A stretch of DNA of 64,000 nucleotides from Marthasterias glacialis (GCA_911728455.2 OU452236.1:10655195-10719194); one strand, 5' to 3'. Numbered from the stretch's first letter, positions 32,204-44,504 are shown. Notes: a model not told the origin generated them from the letters alone. Translations and numbers: made by a program.

Positions 32204-35200
32204 GTAAATATAATCTTTATTTTTGTTCTGCATTTTACAAGACACATTTATCGACAACATTTTACAAACTTTCCTTTTTAGGTGACTATTAAGTCGATTA
32301 CACTCATTCCACCTCTTCCTTACCATAAGTGACTTAAGTCGTCCATGATACACACCCAAAATAAACACTCAAGCCTGCGCACTTATAGTCGGGCCTGATT
32401 GCTTCGTTCTTGAAAGGGCAGGGACACCAGGGCATTTTCGTCATGATAAAGGGCACCTCTATGAGGAAAATTGTGAATTTGTACCAGAACATTTCAAGGG
32501 CATGAAGGTAATGACCAGAGGCAACGTCCTTGAAGTATCCGGCCTACATAGTACAATTCTTCATAGCCAAGCTTGCAATGATTAGAAAGAGAAAGATCAT
32601 ATTTTTCCAATGGTGGTAAAATCAAATTAGATTGTTAATAATTAGAAATCCATTCAAAATGGAGTGCAAAGGTGTGAATTCCAAATCATTTTTTGGAGTG
32701 CCATATAAATGCGCAAAAGAGTTCATATTATGAGACTATAATTAGGAAATTATTATCGAGGCTGTTTATTGGTTGGTCTCTTTGATTTATGTTATTTATG
32801 ACAGGGAATTTAGCAAGCAAATTATTTCATGATTTTCATTTTATAAAATCATTTTCCGACAAATGAAGTCTTTACAGGCTTCAGGAGGAATGTTGTGCCA
32901 GGACTAGTTGGAGGGAGAATTCTCAAGGGCCCTCGCTTGAACTCCTAAAGAGCATGACTGAGTGCAGTAACTCAAGCAAGATTTTGTATTGTTTTATGTA
33001 GATGTAGATGTAGTTGAGATTGAAGCTTAGGTGTATAACCAGGGTGATAGCTTATCCAGTAGACATCTTTAGGGCTTGCTAATATCAGGATTGTAAGATT
33101 CTTTGCCAAAGTTTGCCAACCACTGAGTGTAAAAAAGACACTGATTAAAAAGACATGTTATACAAATGATCTGGGTGGTCAAGGTATTAAAATCAGACAT
33201 TTATTCCTCAATTTTCCTTACTTCCATTTTCCAATTATTGATCTGGGTGGCTAAAATGTGTCACGAGCAAGTTTTTTTTTTTTTTTTTTTTCAAACTAAT
33301 GCTGAAGACAAGATGAAACAAGTTAAAACATAGAGTAGTTTAAAACATCCTGAACTGAAGTCAGGATTGTGAATACCCGCTATAAATTCTAGAGCCAAAA
33401 ATGTTCCGCAATCGCGGACCGGAAAACGGACGGTTCACGGCATCTGCCCCTTGAAACGGAAAACGGGATTTGAAACGGAAGGAGGAAAAAAAAATCAGAA
33501 TTTAATGACACAATCGTTGGATTGTTTAAAATAAACCTAAACCAATTGAAAATGCGGGTTTGAAAAAATACAGGCATACAAAATAAAGAACGTATTCTAC
33601 ATCAAACTTTCAGAAAACATCAGAAGTCAGGACATAAAAGTACAAGACCGGCTATTACCGTTTACAAGCGAACGAACAGACCAGGCCTGCGCCATTGTTT
33701 TCGGTCAGCAGACGGTGACAAAATCATCACGTTCACGGCACATTCTGGTCGTTGCTTTTGCTCTACTTACGGGTTTTTTCCTCTTTTCAATTATCAACCA
33801 GACATAAAACAGCTCACTACTGCTGTATAGAAGCTCATACATTTTTTATTCACTCATAAGGTCTCATAAACTGGTCGTACTATTTAACAACAACTCAACG
33901 ATTTCACGACAACTCCACGATGACTTAATTCAGCAAGCTAAAACTACCTTGAGACACGATTTCTTTGCCAGAATGTATTAAATAATAGGTCTGGTCATCA
34001 TTTTTGCTCACAAAATAAACTTTATTTCCAAGAGGGAAATTATTTTTGTCAGTGAAATTAACCCGTTTTCCGTCCGTGTTTTTGAGCAAATGTGAAGCTA
34101 CTGCGCTTGCACATTGAAACCAGACCGTACCAGTTTACTAAGGGGGAGAGATAAAGGGGAAAGAAAAGAAACGACTCACACAACATGCCCTAGTCTGTCA
34201 TTTTTCAATGTACTGGTTTATATTTCTTTGTTGTAGATACTAAGAGTACCATGAACGCCTTTTTTGTCGGATACCGGCATTAAGTTGCCATTATTATTAT
34301 TATATTTCTTAGGTGGGCATCTGTCTACCATTCGATTTCAGCAAATGTCAGGTTTTCCAAGGGTACACTATTTGAGATGCCATGAGGAAACAACATTGTC
34401 ACATGGGGTGGTATAGGAAATACAGGTTCTCTGGTTTATTTCTATGATAACCACCCATTCTAAAATGAACTCAACTAGCCGGACTAATATTTGTGTATGA
34501 AACCAGTGGCGACATTGTAAAAAAAAATAGGGCGCCGCTAGTAGAATTTGTAAAAAATAGAAAAAAAGGGGGTTGGCAGTCCAATTAGAAATTGCATTGC
34601 AACTTACATCTATATTGGAGAACAAAGAGAAGTCCTCGATCGGAACGACCGTTCGAGAATACAAATTTTTTACACATATAAAATAAAATTCTTCTTTATT
34701 TCTTTAAGTCATTGTTGATGTTTCGGCAGAAACAACATGATCTATGCGAATGGTGACTGAGGTTGGTCCATATGTTTAGAGTGATTCATCTGCTCCTTGA
34801 GACACATTCCAGATCTGAATTTTCATCTCAACTGTATCTTACTATAATTCACGCTCACCAACTTTCAACATTAACACTATTAAAAAACAACATCGTTTGA
34901 CCTCCATGTAACGGTGATCTGGTAACATCACAACTTTGTTGTCATGTGATCATTGTGTATGGTAAATCATCATCAGATTGTCGATAGCGCATAATGAAGA
35001 GACTAGGGATGTATGGTATCAGGCCTGCATAGTATTTGTCAACAAACTGCCCAATTTAAAATTAATTCAACTATCGAGACTGCGTGGGTTTCCTGCTTTT
35101 TGTATTAAAAAACACCCCCCAAAAAGTGAAATCTTGGGGAATGATGAACTGCTCGTCACTGCTCCTGTAACAAACTTTGACATTACCTTATGACAAACAC

Positions 35201-35474
35201 CCTCCCATTGGTTAAACCATCTGCCCTAGAATGCGTGGGTCATAGTTTCAAATCCCATCCCAGTAGCCTGTGGATTTTGTCTTTTTGGTAGGACTCTTAA
35301 CTCCATCCCTTTCTCTGTGTGACCCAACCCGCCACTTTTGTCGGCATCATGTTACGTTTACAACGTCTGGTGCTTCTCTGCAGGTCACCTGGTCTAAAAC
35401 CAGTATATTCTGTTATCACCCATGCAATTATTACATACTATTAAAACTGTTATTCTTGTTATCTATCCATACAG
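32204..35474 (+). other. Roquin intron 1 (3271 bp)
   Basis: Begins GTAAAT and ends CTATCCATACAG. Reading frames that run from the exons into it are not coding. It holds a 20-base poly-T near 33272-33292 and no recognised gene or complete transposon. The frames at 33389-33577 and 34368-34664 are unsupported. Confidence 0.8.
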
Positions 35475-35729
35475 CTGGATTGAGCAACAGCAGCACTTCT
35501 TCTTGTACTAGTGGTTGTGTCTTGAGTAAACCAATGCAGCGAAAGTTAGTTGCATTAGTAAACTGCCAGTTAGTTGAAGAGGAGGGGCGATCACGTGCCA
35601 TGCGAGCAGCAAGATCACTTGGAGAACGTACTGTTACAGAACTGATTTTACAGCATCAGAATCAACAACAACTATCTGCTAATCTTTGGGCAGCAGTCCG
35701 TGCAAGAGGGTGTCAGTTTCTTGGACCAG
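35475..35729 (+). CDS. RC3H1/RC3H2-like: Roquin homologue, second coding exon (HEPN region to ROQ start)
   Basis: This 255-base exon gives residues 118-202 and is phase 1 at both ends, so it joins the flanking exons in frame. A short variable serine/threonine/cysteine-rich linker is followed by [20 protein letters not shown], then [19 protein letters not shown] and [16 protein letters not shown]. These blocks are almost unchanged from vertebrate Roquins. They cover the last HEPN helix region and the entry to the ROQ RNA-binding domain. The acceptor is CCATACAG and the donor CCAG|GTACTT. The extended frame back to 35270 is intronic. Confidence 0.95.
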
Positions 35730-35964
35730 GTACTTATATAATGAACAGATTCAAACAACAATTTTTATGTTAATTAACAGACATCAACCACTTACTTCCG
35801 TGAATTTAAAAAAAAATTCTGGCTCACCCACGGGATAAATTTTCGGAATTTTCCATAATAGTTTTGTTGAGATTGTCGTTGTCACATTGAAACCACGAAT
35901 TAACAAAGTAAAGACAACAACTATTTTGATCGAAAAGTTCCAGGATTTTTATTTTCTTACATGT

Positions 35965-36031
35965 AGGTGTTAGGGCAATAGCCCGAACAACTACTGTTTT
36001 TTTAGGTGTTAGGGCAATTGCCCGTACAGTT
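35965..36031 (+). mobile_element. Two adjacent Helentron-like 5' ends, family B
   Basis: AGGTGTTAGGGCAATAGCCC at 35965 and AGGTGTTAGGGCAATTGCCC at 36004 each start an imperfect hairpin, followed by a TATTGTT-type tail. The same kind of doubled 5' end occurs in family A at 24507-24588. The 5' arm recurs as CCCGAACACCT just before the 3' hairpin at 38239, if the G/A differences are allowed. Confidence 0.65.
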
Positions 36032-38283
36032 ATTGTTATTGTTCGTTTTTAAAAAAATAGTTTTACTGATCTTTTCTGCGCAAAACTTGTCCGCAGTCAA
36101 TTACATAGTTGCGAAGCTTGTATGAACTTGAAACATTGCATGTTCTAAGACTATAAGCTGAAGTTTCAGGGCAAAGCGTGACGTCATGATGACGTCATCA
36201 GATATCAAATTACAGTGGTTTTTAAGCATAAAAATTAATGATTTCAGAGTCCTCCGTCATGAAAATTCAAAAAGTTGTTGAAATGTTTTTTTGACAATCG
36301 TATAGTACAATAGCAGCTTGACATTTTTGTTTGTGTAGGTGACCTTGCCTGAGGTCAACTTACGGTCGAAACTGGAAGTTGAAGTTTATAAGTATAAATA
36401 GCAATATCTCATAAACCGAACCTAACTTTGCAGTATTATTAAGGTTTACATATGCAACATCGGTGCAAGCTATAAAAGTAGTCACGTGATCCAGTCGGAA
36501 ATTATGGCGCGAAAACTGTATTTTGCGACTTATTTTTGACAAATTTGAGCGGTCAAATTATTTTGAAAGCCTCCGTCTTGAAAACGGAAGCAGCTATGCC
36601 AATAATTTTGCCACCATCATATAGTACGGTAACACCTTAACAACTTTGTGTGTGTAAGTGACCTTATCTGAGGTCATCTTCCGGTCAAAACCGGATGCTG
36701 AAGTTCGTTATGAATATCTCAAAAACTACAAGTCAGAATTTTACGTAATTTGATAGGTCTAAGAATGATTGTTACACATGTTGAAATTGATTTGTTGATT
36801 GTAAATACTTGGAAAGATATTCCCACTTCGATTGGAGAAATGTGTTAAAGTCTTCTCAGAGTTACAAACTTTTAATAACTCTTGGCTATTTTTATTAGTC
36901 ATGTACAAACGTATACAGTCGCAGTTGGCATTGCGCAAACTTCCCTCGTGAGTCTATTAGTTATACCTGCAACACATGGCTTGTACAAACAACGGCCAAT
37001 TGATCACTTAAGCTACTGATGTCACCAAACAGCCGTAGATACATAGCGATCTGTTCATACTGTCATATTTCAAGACTCGTTGGATACTGGCGGGATACCG
37101 CGCTTTGTATGATGTTGTATGTAAAGATCGCTCTTACATGTACAATGATTGTAACACATAAGGTAATTCATTTGTTAAAACTTTACATGAAGTTAGACTA
37201 TAACTTGTAGATACTAAGAAAGTTGTGACATCATGATGATGTCATTAGGTTTCGAATTTCAAGATTTTTAAGCATTAAATTTGTATATCTTTGAAAATCA
37301 ATATCGAATCAAGCACAACAGACTTTTGATGCGTGATTATATTTTGGTATTATAGGTCTTATTTTTAGTTGTGTGCATGACCTCACATGACCTCTACTTC
37401 TGGTAAAAACCGGAAGTCCCTTGTAATTTAAAAGTGGCAACTTTATTTTAAGTTGATTTCAACGATGTTATAGTCCATCAAGAGTCTGCTTTAAAAAAAT
37501 AGAATTCAAGAGCACCCTCTAGTGGCAGGTTAAATACAGTTCAAAATACACTTTTACTGGATGTCTGTGGTGTAGTTTATGGTAATCATTTCAAAGTTGG
37601 TATAAATAATTACCTTTATGCAGACAACATATGTGATGTAGTACATTAGTGCAGTCATCATATGTCACATGGTATTACAGTATTTGTACATTAGAGGTGC
37701 ACTTTTTGAAGTCCTGTATCTACCGAACCAAATACATGTACTTACATGACTTGAAACTTGGTATGTTGTTAGATCTTGGATTTTATTGCAAAAAGGTGGA
37801 GTGATTATGATTTTTACAGTTTTTTGAATTTGTAAACACTTATTAAATATCTTGACTTGAGAATGAAATAAGCTACAATCAAAATTTGTCTTTCACCAGG
37901 CTAATAGAAGGTCACCAATTAATAAAATATGGAGTTACATCATCATGACATCATTATGTTTCATCACCAATAAAAATAGGGTTTAAAAAGATTTATATTA
38001 TTATGAATTTCACTTGATCTTTCTGCTATACTATAGCTCCGATTTTTGAGTCCCAGCTGGCAATTGGTGTGACAAAAATTATTCATACATGTAATCAGGT
38101 AATCTGGAAAGTATTCCTTAGTCTTCATTTTAGCATTTACTGCCAAAAGGCAAGAAAATACATGTGACTTAAAGTGAATTTTGATTCCAAATCGTAGTAT
38201 GGTGTTTCTGTCATTAATGTCATCATTAGCACAAATATCCCGAACACCTTGTGTTTGTCACGTGATAAACACATAAGTTTTTG
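36004..38283 (+). mobile_element. Helentron-like non-autonomous element, family B
   Basis: The 5' end is the hairpin at 36004. The 3' end is CCCGAACACCTT, then GTGTTTGTCACGTGATAAAC (palindrome 38251-38272), then ATAAGTTTTTG. A final CTRR is not clear, so the end may be degraded. The body shares blocks with family C, such as TTTATGGTAATCATTTCAAA (37578 and 57121), AGACAACAT, and GAATTTCACTTGATC..GAGTCCCA near the end. It also has nuclear-receptor-like sites at 36340, 36659 and 37378. No protein is encoded. Confidence 0.6.
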
Positions 38284-38290
38284 TTTGCGA

Positions 38291-39190
38291 CAGGGATGTG
38301 TGTTTACACCAGGTTTAACTTGTACAGCGAAATGATTCTAAGGGAATTAAAGGACCTACAAGGAATTGTTGTCAGTGGACTACATGTAACATTAACAAAA
38401 TACATTATGCAGATGATACTGTATTAATGGCAAATTCAGAGGAAAAGTTAAAAGAATTGTTAGACAAGGTAGTCAAAGAACGTAAGCGGAAAGGATTAAC
38501 CATAAATTGTAAGAAGACAGAGTGTGTTGTGGTGAGCAAAGGGGACAGCCCTAAGTACAACTTGCAAATCGGTGAAGTCGTTATCAAGAAAGTGCAGAAA
38601 TTCAAATATCTTGGTAGTGTGGTTGCAGAGAATGGGAAAAGCGACACAGAAATACAGAGACGCATAGTAATAGCGAGGGAATCTTTTCAAAAATTTAATT
38701 AAATATTAAAGGATCGGAAGATAACAGAAGCAAAGAAAAGGGTGTTGGATTGTTATATCATGTCCACTCTTTTATATGGCGGTGAAAGTGGGACAGTATC
38801 GGCACAAATGGAGAAGAAAAGCGAAGCAGATGTGGTGTTACCGATGAATGTTGAGAATTCCATGGACAGAGCATATGACAAAAGGGGAAGTTTTTAGAAA
38901 GGTGGTAGCTAAAAGGAAACTGCTGGTAACAATCAGAAAGCGACAACTGCAATTTCTTGTAATGAGGAAAGAAGGTCTTGAGAACTTAATAATAACAGTG
39001 CGCATCAAAGGGAAGAAAAGTGGGGGAGCAACGGCTAACATACATGAAAAGTCTAAGTCAATGGATGGCGGACAGGATATCAGAAAGTGAAAGAGTACAC
39101 GTAAAGGAGCAGGAGATACTGAAAACAACAAGAGACAGGAAACTGGAGAGCCATGATCGCCGACGTCCTGAAGGGACATGGTTCCTGAAG
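38291..39190 (+). pseudogene. RTE-like non-LTR reverse transcriptase fragment
   Basis: The sequence reads RQGC..., then LYSEMILRELKDLQGI. A HYADDTVLMANSEEKLKELL block at about 38404-38460 holds the YADD catalytic box. Then come GLTINCKKTECVVVSK, KFKYLGSVVAENGK and, after a stop near 38701, LDCYIMSTLLYGGES. A TIRKRQLQFLVMRKEGLENL ending follows, with frameshifts. This is a well known RTE/L1-type layout. The copy is 5'-truncated exactly where the family B Helentron-like end lies (38283), so one may have inserted next to the other. Confidence 0.8.
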
Positions 39191-39329
39191 AAGAAGTAGG
39201 ACTCGTATTGTGGAGCAGGATACACACACACCTAGTAAAACTCTGTACGATTGGCTCGTAGAAGGCAAGTCAAAAGAGGAAACTTGCTTGGCAATGACTT
39301 TCACACGATTGCTTGGGGACAACAAAAGA

Positions 39330-39850
39330 AAGTCTGAACTGACTCCTTTGATGACTCCAACCTTCACACTCTTTATGTCTGCCCTTGTTGCCCCAGCCAT
39401 GGCTTGGCTGCATCTCCTGAGACTCATGGCCAGCATGGTACATGTAAATCTCATACTCTGGTGCAGGATGTACATGCGCCCAGTAAAACTCCACCTCTTG
39501 ACACTGTATCAACCAAAAAGAGACCCACTCTCCTTGTCAGGTTGGTGAACACACATAGGACCACAGCCAACCGCCAATACATTGTCTGCAGAGAAAGACT
39601 GTTACAAATCAATTCTCTTGAGCTACTGGCAGTCCAGTGAGCGTTGCTACACTTCATCAGGACAGTGCCGGGTCACACCATTCTGTCCAAGTCCAACAAC
39701 TTGACTGTCGTCTCATATGTCAACCGGCAAGGTGGTAGGCAGTCCCCAACCTCTGTGCATACAAACATGGGACCTCTTTTGCTGGTGTATAACAAAGTGC
39801 ACCTGAAAGCATCCCACCTAGCAGGGAAGGTGAACACCTTTAATAGCGGC
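39330..39850 (+). pseudogene. DIRS/Ty3-like reverse transcriptase-RNase H fragment, frameshifted
   Basis: The first part has LLRLMASMVHVNLILWCRMY then MRPVKLHLL, the link after the RT palm in DIRS/Ngaro-type elements. After a gap comes INSLELLAVQ-x-ALLHFIRTV near 39610-39665. SNNLTVVSYVNRQGG follows near 39694-39738 and LKASHLAGKVNTF near 39800-39840, the RNase H core. A SELxAV-like strand and an Asn in place of the usual Asp (SNN for DN) are notable. At least one stop (near 39640) breaks it. Group assignment is by motif appearance only. Confidence 0.7.
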
Positions 39851-39859
39851 TAACCCTGT

Positions 39860-41990
39860 TTGGAAACTTGAGCTTACTAAAAACTACACAGTGTGTAGGT
39901 TTCATTTTAATAAAATGATAAGATGTAAGACTGGACAAAGAAAAGGATCATTTTGCAGTGTAAAAGATTTGTTTCTTTCTTTGTCCCTTTTTTTCCTCTT
40001 GCAGGGCGATTTCCAACGCACATGCAATGTAATGTATGTCCATTTTCATTTTCATTGAATGTCATTAGTTTTTAGAACATATATCAAGAGTTTCAGCGCA
40101 GCGTAGCTATTGTTGTGTGTATGTATTTTTGGGGTGCTTTTTTCAAGGTCTTCTCACAGGCCTATATATTATGCACGTAGTCAGGACCTCAAGCTTGGAC
40201 AGTTGATGCTCTCTCGATCAGCTGGACCATTATGTTTGCATAGGCCTACCCACCAATATCCCTACTGCCAAAGGTGTTGGCGAAGATACAGAAGAAAGCT
40301 TAAAATAAAATCCTGGAGTGGAAGTGCCGATCCCCACACGTAAAACAATCATGATAAGTGATTCAATTTCAAAACAAAAAATCTCTGTGGTGCTGCTAGT
40401 GCGAGCTCCAATCTCGACACCAGAACATAACACGAATTGAACGTGGATGAATATGTCATATTTCTATGCCATCATCCATGCACTAACAGAAGAATAAAGC
40501 AGCACACTTCTCGCAATACACATGATGCACATTTAACATCATCCAGTCTAGCGTAGTCTGGTTATCAGTTTTTGCCCACGCACAATTATACTTTGAGTAT
40601 GAGGGTCCATAACTTGTCGATCCGCCCCGCTCGATTGCTAGCTCTGAATTTAGTTGAACGGCAAAATTTCAAACTATTCAGAGCTGTAGCGGGCCTGGTG
40701 GCGATTCTTTCACATGTGGTTCCGGCATTTTCAAAGAAATTCCAATAATAAATTTAAAAGTGCATTCAAATTTGTTGGTGCCTTCCCCTTTTCTGTTTTC
40801 TCTTTTTCAAAGATGATGCTGGAACCACGTAATGGAGAAAAAAATCTCCTGGCCCGTGAACGACGCGCTCACTGGCGCTGAATTTAACATTTTAGCTGTA
40901 GCATTTATAGGCTTGTCAGTGTAAAAAGTACATTGAAAAAATACGATAAAATTTTAAAAATAGGATTAACTGGCAGAAAAAGACTGGGATATAGTCAGGT
41001 GGGAACATGGTAAGATCATGTAATGTACGATATATTGTCATTGTTTATTGCATCGCACTAAACAAAGCAGTTAATCGAATCCTCCCTTTTCAATAAAGAA
41101 AGACTCATCCTCAAGATTGGTCGTAAAAAAATCTGGTGCCTGACACTGATTGCGTTAGTTAAAGTATCTAGAACTCATTTATCCGTGGAGAAAGGAAATC
41201 CTCCATGGTTTATCATGGTTTATCTGCTAGCAAAAACATGCGACAGGATACAGCTTGGAAGCGTCACTTTTTAGAAGTTTTTCAATTGAACAACATGTAG
41301 AAATATTATTAAGGGAATAAAAGAGTGGTAATCGAGGTCTTAAATGGCCGTTTAAAACTGGCAGGGTAGTGGCCGTGTGACAAAGGAGGGGTCTAATAAT
41401 AAGGCTCTATTGAGGTTACAATTATAGCCGCAGCGCTGTCTGTGATTCAGACTGAGAGAAAGTTGGCTTTCTTATGAATGTTGACTTGAACACCTTTATG
41501 CCATTTATGTTCAAAATAAAACATCTGAAGATTTCGTCATTTTTTGACCAAAAAAACCCCATTCTGTTCAGTCACTCTCTTTCATACCCATTACCCCTCA
41601 TGCAGGTAAATGTGATATAAAGACATTTCTTATAAAAATATACCCTATAATAATAATTTAAATTTCTGGGCTAGTAAAAAGTCTTGTGGGCTAGTGAGAA
41701 AAAAAATTAAGGAAGACCCCTGTATCAGTCTCCAACCATGTCTTACGGATTACTCTGTTTGCAATTGAGTTGTAACTTTCAATGCTTCAGCAGGCGTACC
41801 TCTTTGCTGTACCAAAGAGTCATAGGGTGAACTTTGATGGCTCGTTTCTTGACAGGCCCAATTTTATCTAAAATGGTCTGGAAGTTTGTGTTGTACTCTT
41901 GGACTTCATCATAAACGTCCCCAGAGAAACTATGTTGTTGTTACAACAAACTAAGCTCAGTGCAAAACAGCAGGGGCCGTGACACCCTTT
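39860..41990. other. No gene recognised
   Basis: AT-rich intronic DNA. I saw no exon, RNA gene or repeat with clear borders. Short frames at 40110-40433 lack any motif. Confidence 0.45.
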
Positions 41991-41999
41991 GTTCAGTTG

Positions 42000-42480
42000 C
42001 AGCTGGGATTTTTCTTTTTTTTCCCGTCCCCCTGGCGGGATTCTTTTGGCGGAATTGCTGGAATCTTTTTTCTTTAAGGGTACCGCTGGCACAAAGAAAC
42101 CCTGATTTGACAATGCCAAGCGAACAAAGATTCTCTTTATTGGATCGCTCATTATGTTTCTTGACCGAGAAAATGTCAAACTCACACAGTGTGAATTGCA
42201 AAACACTGGCCGTTACCTACAGCATAGAAGTTGCACTAAACACGGAACCATGGCTCGATTGCCAGATCTCTCTGACTTACTTTAAGTAAGTCAGAGAGAT
42301 CTGGCAATCGAGCCATGTTTTTCAGAAGGTAATACCTTCTGAAAAACATTAAACAATGGTGGAAGCCTCTTGATGCCTCTTACCCCCCCCCCCCCCCCTT
42401 CTTGGAACAAAAGGATAAAGGTCTATATCGGGCATTACACAAAAACGCCTCTTAATGGCCACAAAATGGCAATAAATTCA
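42000..42480 (+). repeat. Dispersed repeat, copy of 23130-23645
   Basis: Same block order as the copy at 23130, starting CCCGTCCCCCTGGCGGGAT. It includes a perfect hairpin at about 42250-42316 (CTCGATTGCCAGATCTCTCT / inverse), absent from the other copy, followed by a second hairpin TTTTTCAGAAGG...CCTTCTGAAAAA near 42319-42349. A 109-codon frame spans the left part. A repeated non-coding element is more likely than a gene. Confidence 0.7.
42250..42349. repeat. Two consecutive perfect hairpins
   Basis: The first pairs CATGGCTCGATTGCCAGATC with its inverse across a few central bases (ACTTACTTTAAGTAAGT near 42280). The second pairs TTTTTCAGAAGGTA with its inverse at 42319-42349. The stem of the first includes the GGCTCGATTGCCAG block also found in inverse orientation at 63911, so an inverted copy was added by conversion or misrepair. 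Confidence 0.75.
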
Positions 42481-42639
42481 AGACCTTTTTTGTCCCTGTG
42501 TAGATGAAATGAAGCATTAGACGGTGTGTGTGTGGTCTGTGCACACTGCGCAGTTGAATGACCTGGTGACCTTTGCTCTGGTGGTTCGAATTTACATAAT
42601 GGCATCTGAAGACAGCTTCCGTTTCTAGGCAGGGAAACA

Positions 42640-43012
42640 TTTGCGTGTAAACACGACATCCGGCTCCAACTGGTTAAGTTATGACAAGTCACTATTTTAC
42701 GTGAAGGTGGCAGTTTCTGCAGCTGCAGATGGAAGTGAATAGATGAGTGATCAGATATATGAGGTATATCCACAGGTAGATGATTGGATGCCATTGCTGA
42801 ATCGCAAACCCATCAAATCATATGTCTTTGATTCGGGCAGATCCAGTGTAGAAGATTTGAAACAGGACTTGAGAATGAGGGCAACGCCCCCACCATATGC
42901 CCCATAACTCCTGGGAACATGATGGAGTATGTAACCATCAGGAGTTATGCAGCCTACCCTGCGATTGCATCATCAGCATTTAACCAAGTCTCAATGATAG
43001 GTACATGCATGA
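42640..43012 (-). pseudogene. LINE endonuclease (APE) fragment, minus strand
   Basis: Reading the minus strand downward from 43010 gives IIETWLNADDAIAG. After a frame change it gives DGYILHHVPRSYGAYGGGVA then LILKSCFKS, and after a second one NHLPVDIPHISDHSSIHFHL and KIVTCHNL. These are the ETWL, GGG-A and SDH motifs of an AP-endonuclease in CR1/L2-type elements. The motifs are intact but the frame is not. A poly-C and a poly-G lie near by. It is an isolated fragment. Confidence 0.75.
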
Positions 43013-44100
43013 TTTTTTAAAACAACTAATTTCAAGTGTTATTTCATTTCATTTGAAAGAGCAGGTCTCAAGCAACATTTTAAGCTATAGATGAACCTCC
43101 TACCCCTATGCTATGCAGAGTTATGACTAAATGATATCGGTGAGAGAGCCCGGATAGCCCACTGGTTTACTGCCGTCAATCATGTGATCACTGTGTACAC
43201 ACTGTACACATGAAACACATATATTGACGTTGTGTGCTGTGTAATAAAACACTGTATTTCTGGTATTACTCTGTTAAAGTTACATTTTTAATATCACCAG
43301 GTCATTATTTGGTCACTATACAAAGACTAACATGGCTAACCTTAAAGAACTGTAATATATTTTGTTTAGGTCAAAGGTAAACAGCAACATCTGGGGTCAA
43401 AGGTCTGTCTATTTTAAATGACTAAATTATTTAGAGAATAAGACAAAGTACATGATAAAATAAATAAAATTAAGCATTGCATACACAAGTGATGTTTACC
43501 TCAACTTACATACATGTACTTGTTTGTGTGGTCATTTTAGAACAATCTTTTAGGTCAAAGGTCAAAAGCAATATTTGGGTCAAAGGGCAATATCTATTCA
43601 GGGTCAATGGTCAGATTATTAAAGGGACACACCGGCTTACTATTTACCTAATTTAGTGATGTGGAATAATAGACAATAATATTTAAATGGTTGTTCATGT
43701 TCAAAAAATCATCAAAATACCACGTAATTAACGAAAAATGTGTACAAAACGAAACACGGTCAAAGGTCAGCTTATACGCTTTTCCAGCCGTTGCAACTGT
43801 CAAGTTTACGTGACAATGTTGCGCAATGTTGTAAGTAGACTGGTGCTCTGTTTAAGTATGAATTATTACAATAGCGAGGCATGGGGATCCAGACTTCATA
43901 TCCATCCAGCACAAATTCACGTGTAAATAAAAAAATACATAATCGTCGTGGTGGTGCTGTATACGTCTGATTATTCAGACATAGCACGCCCTATTGTGCT
44001 CTTCCAGCCCCCCCTGTCAAATGTCAGTGATTCTGCCTCTTGTACAATTTTCAAATTCACGTGTAAATAAAAAAACAGACATAAACGGACAGTTTGTATT
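43013..44100. other. No gene recognised
   Basis: AT-rich DNA with repeated GGTCAAAGG-type words (43370-43410, 43552-43620). The frames here are short and the repeated words make them unreliable. Confidence 0.4.
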
Positions 44101-44124
44101 CTGTGTACGACGAACTGGACGAAC

Positions 44125-44400
44125 TTACTTTTCTTCGAGAACGTTTCTTCGACATCCAAGGATCGGTACAAAAAAACATCGCAAGGAAAAACCAGAAGGC
44201 GGTCCAACGAAAAGTAAAAAGTAAAAAAAAATAAACACGATAAATCCAAAGGGAAAGCCAGCATGTGCCAAGCGAGCCTCCCGCCTTCGCTGCAAACGGA
44301 TTGCCTTTCTCCTGGCAGCTTTAGCGATGGCATTCTCCCGTTTTTCGGGCGATGACTTCACTGGCCGGCCGCAGCCACCGCCACCGGTTTGTTGTTGTTG
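44125..44400 (-). other. Short basic reading frame, unassigned
   Basis: The minus strand from about 44400 reads MSTPNHPNNNKP then a stop. One frame over it gives KSSPEKRENAIAKAARRKAI and RLQRRREARLAHAG, strongly basic. I do not know the family. The basic start suggests a nucleic-acid-binding or nuclear segment, perhaps from the same repeat system as the transposase-like gene upstream on this strand. It may also be chance. Confidence 0.25.
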
Positions 44401-44465
44401 GGGTGATTGGGGGTGGACATTATGCAGTTATCATAGAAGTAGATAGATCAGCTGTATGGGATAAA

Positions 44466-44504
44466 CCATGGAGGTAGAAATTAGTCTAATTTCTACCTCC
44501 ATGG
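44466..44504. repeat. Perfect short hairpin
   Basis: CCATGGAGGTAGAAATTAG and its inverse CTAATTTCTACCTCCATGG face each other with a single T between them at 44485. It is a 19-bp stem. Confidence 0.85.

Noticed and set aside
32204-32292. Roquin protein continuing past 32203
   Set aside because: The continuation has no match to Roquin, and a GTAAAT donor joins in phase with the exon at 35475.
35270-35474. Coding sequence upstream of the second Roquin exon
   Set aside because: It is an open frame in intron 1 that ends at a good splice acceptor; the Roquin match begins only at 35475.
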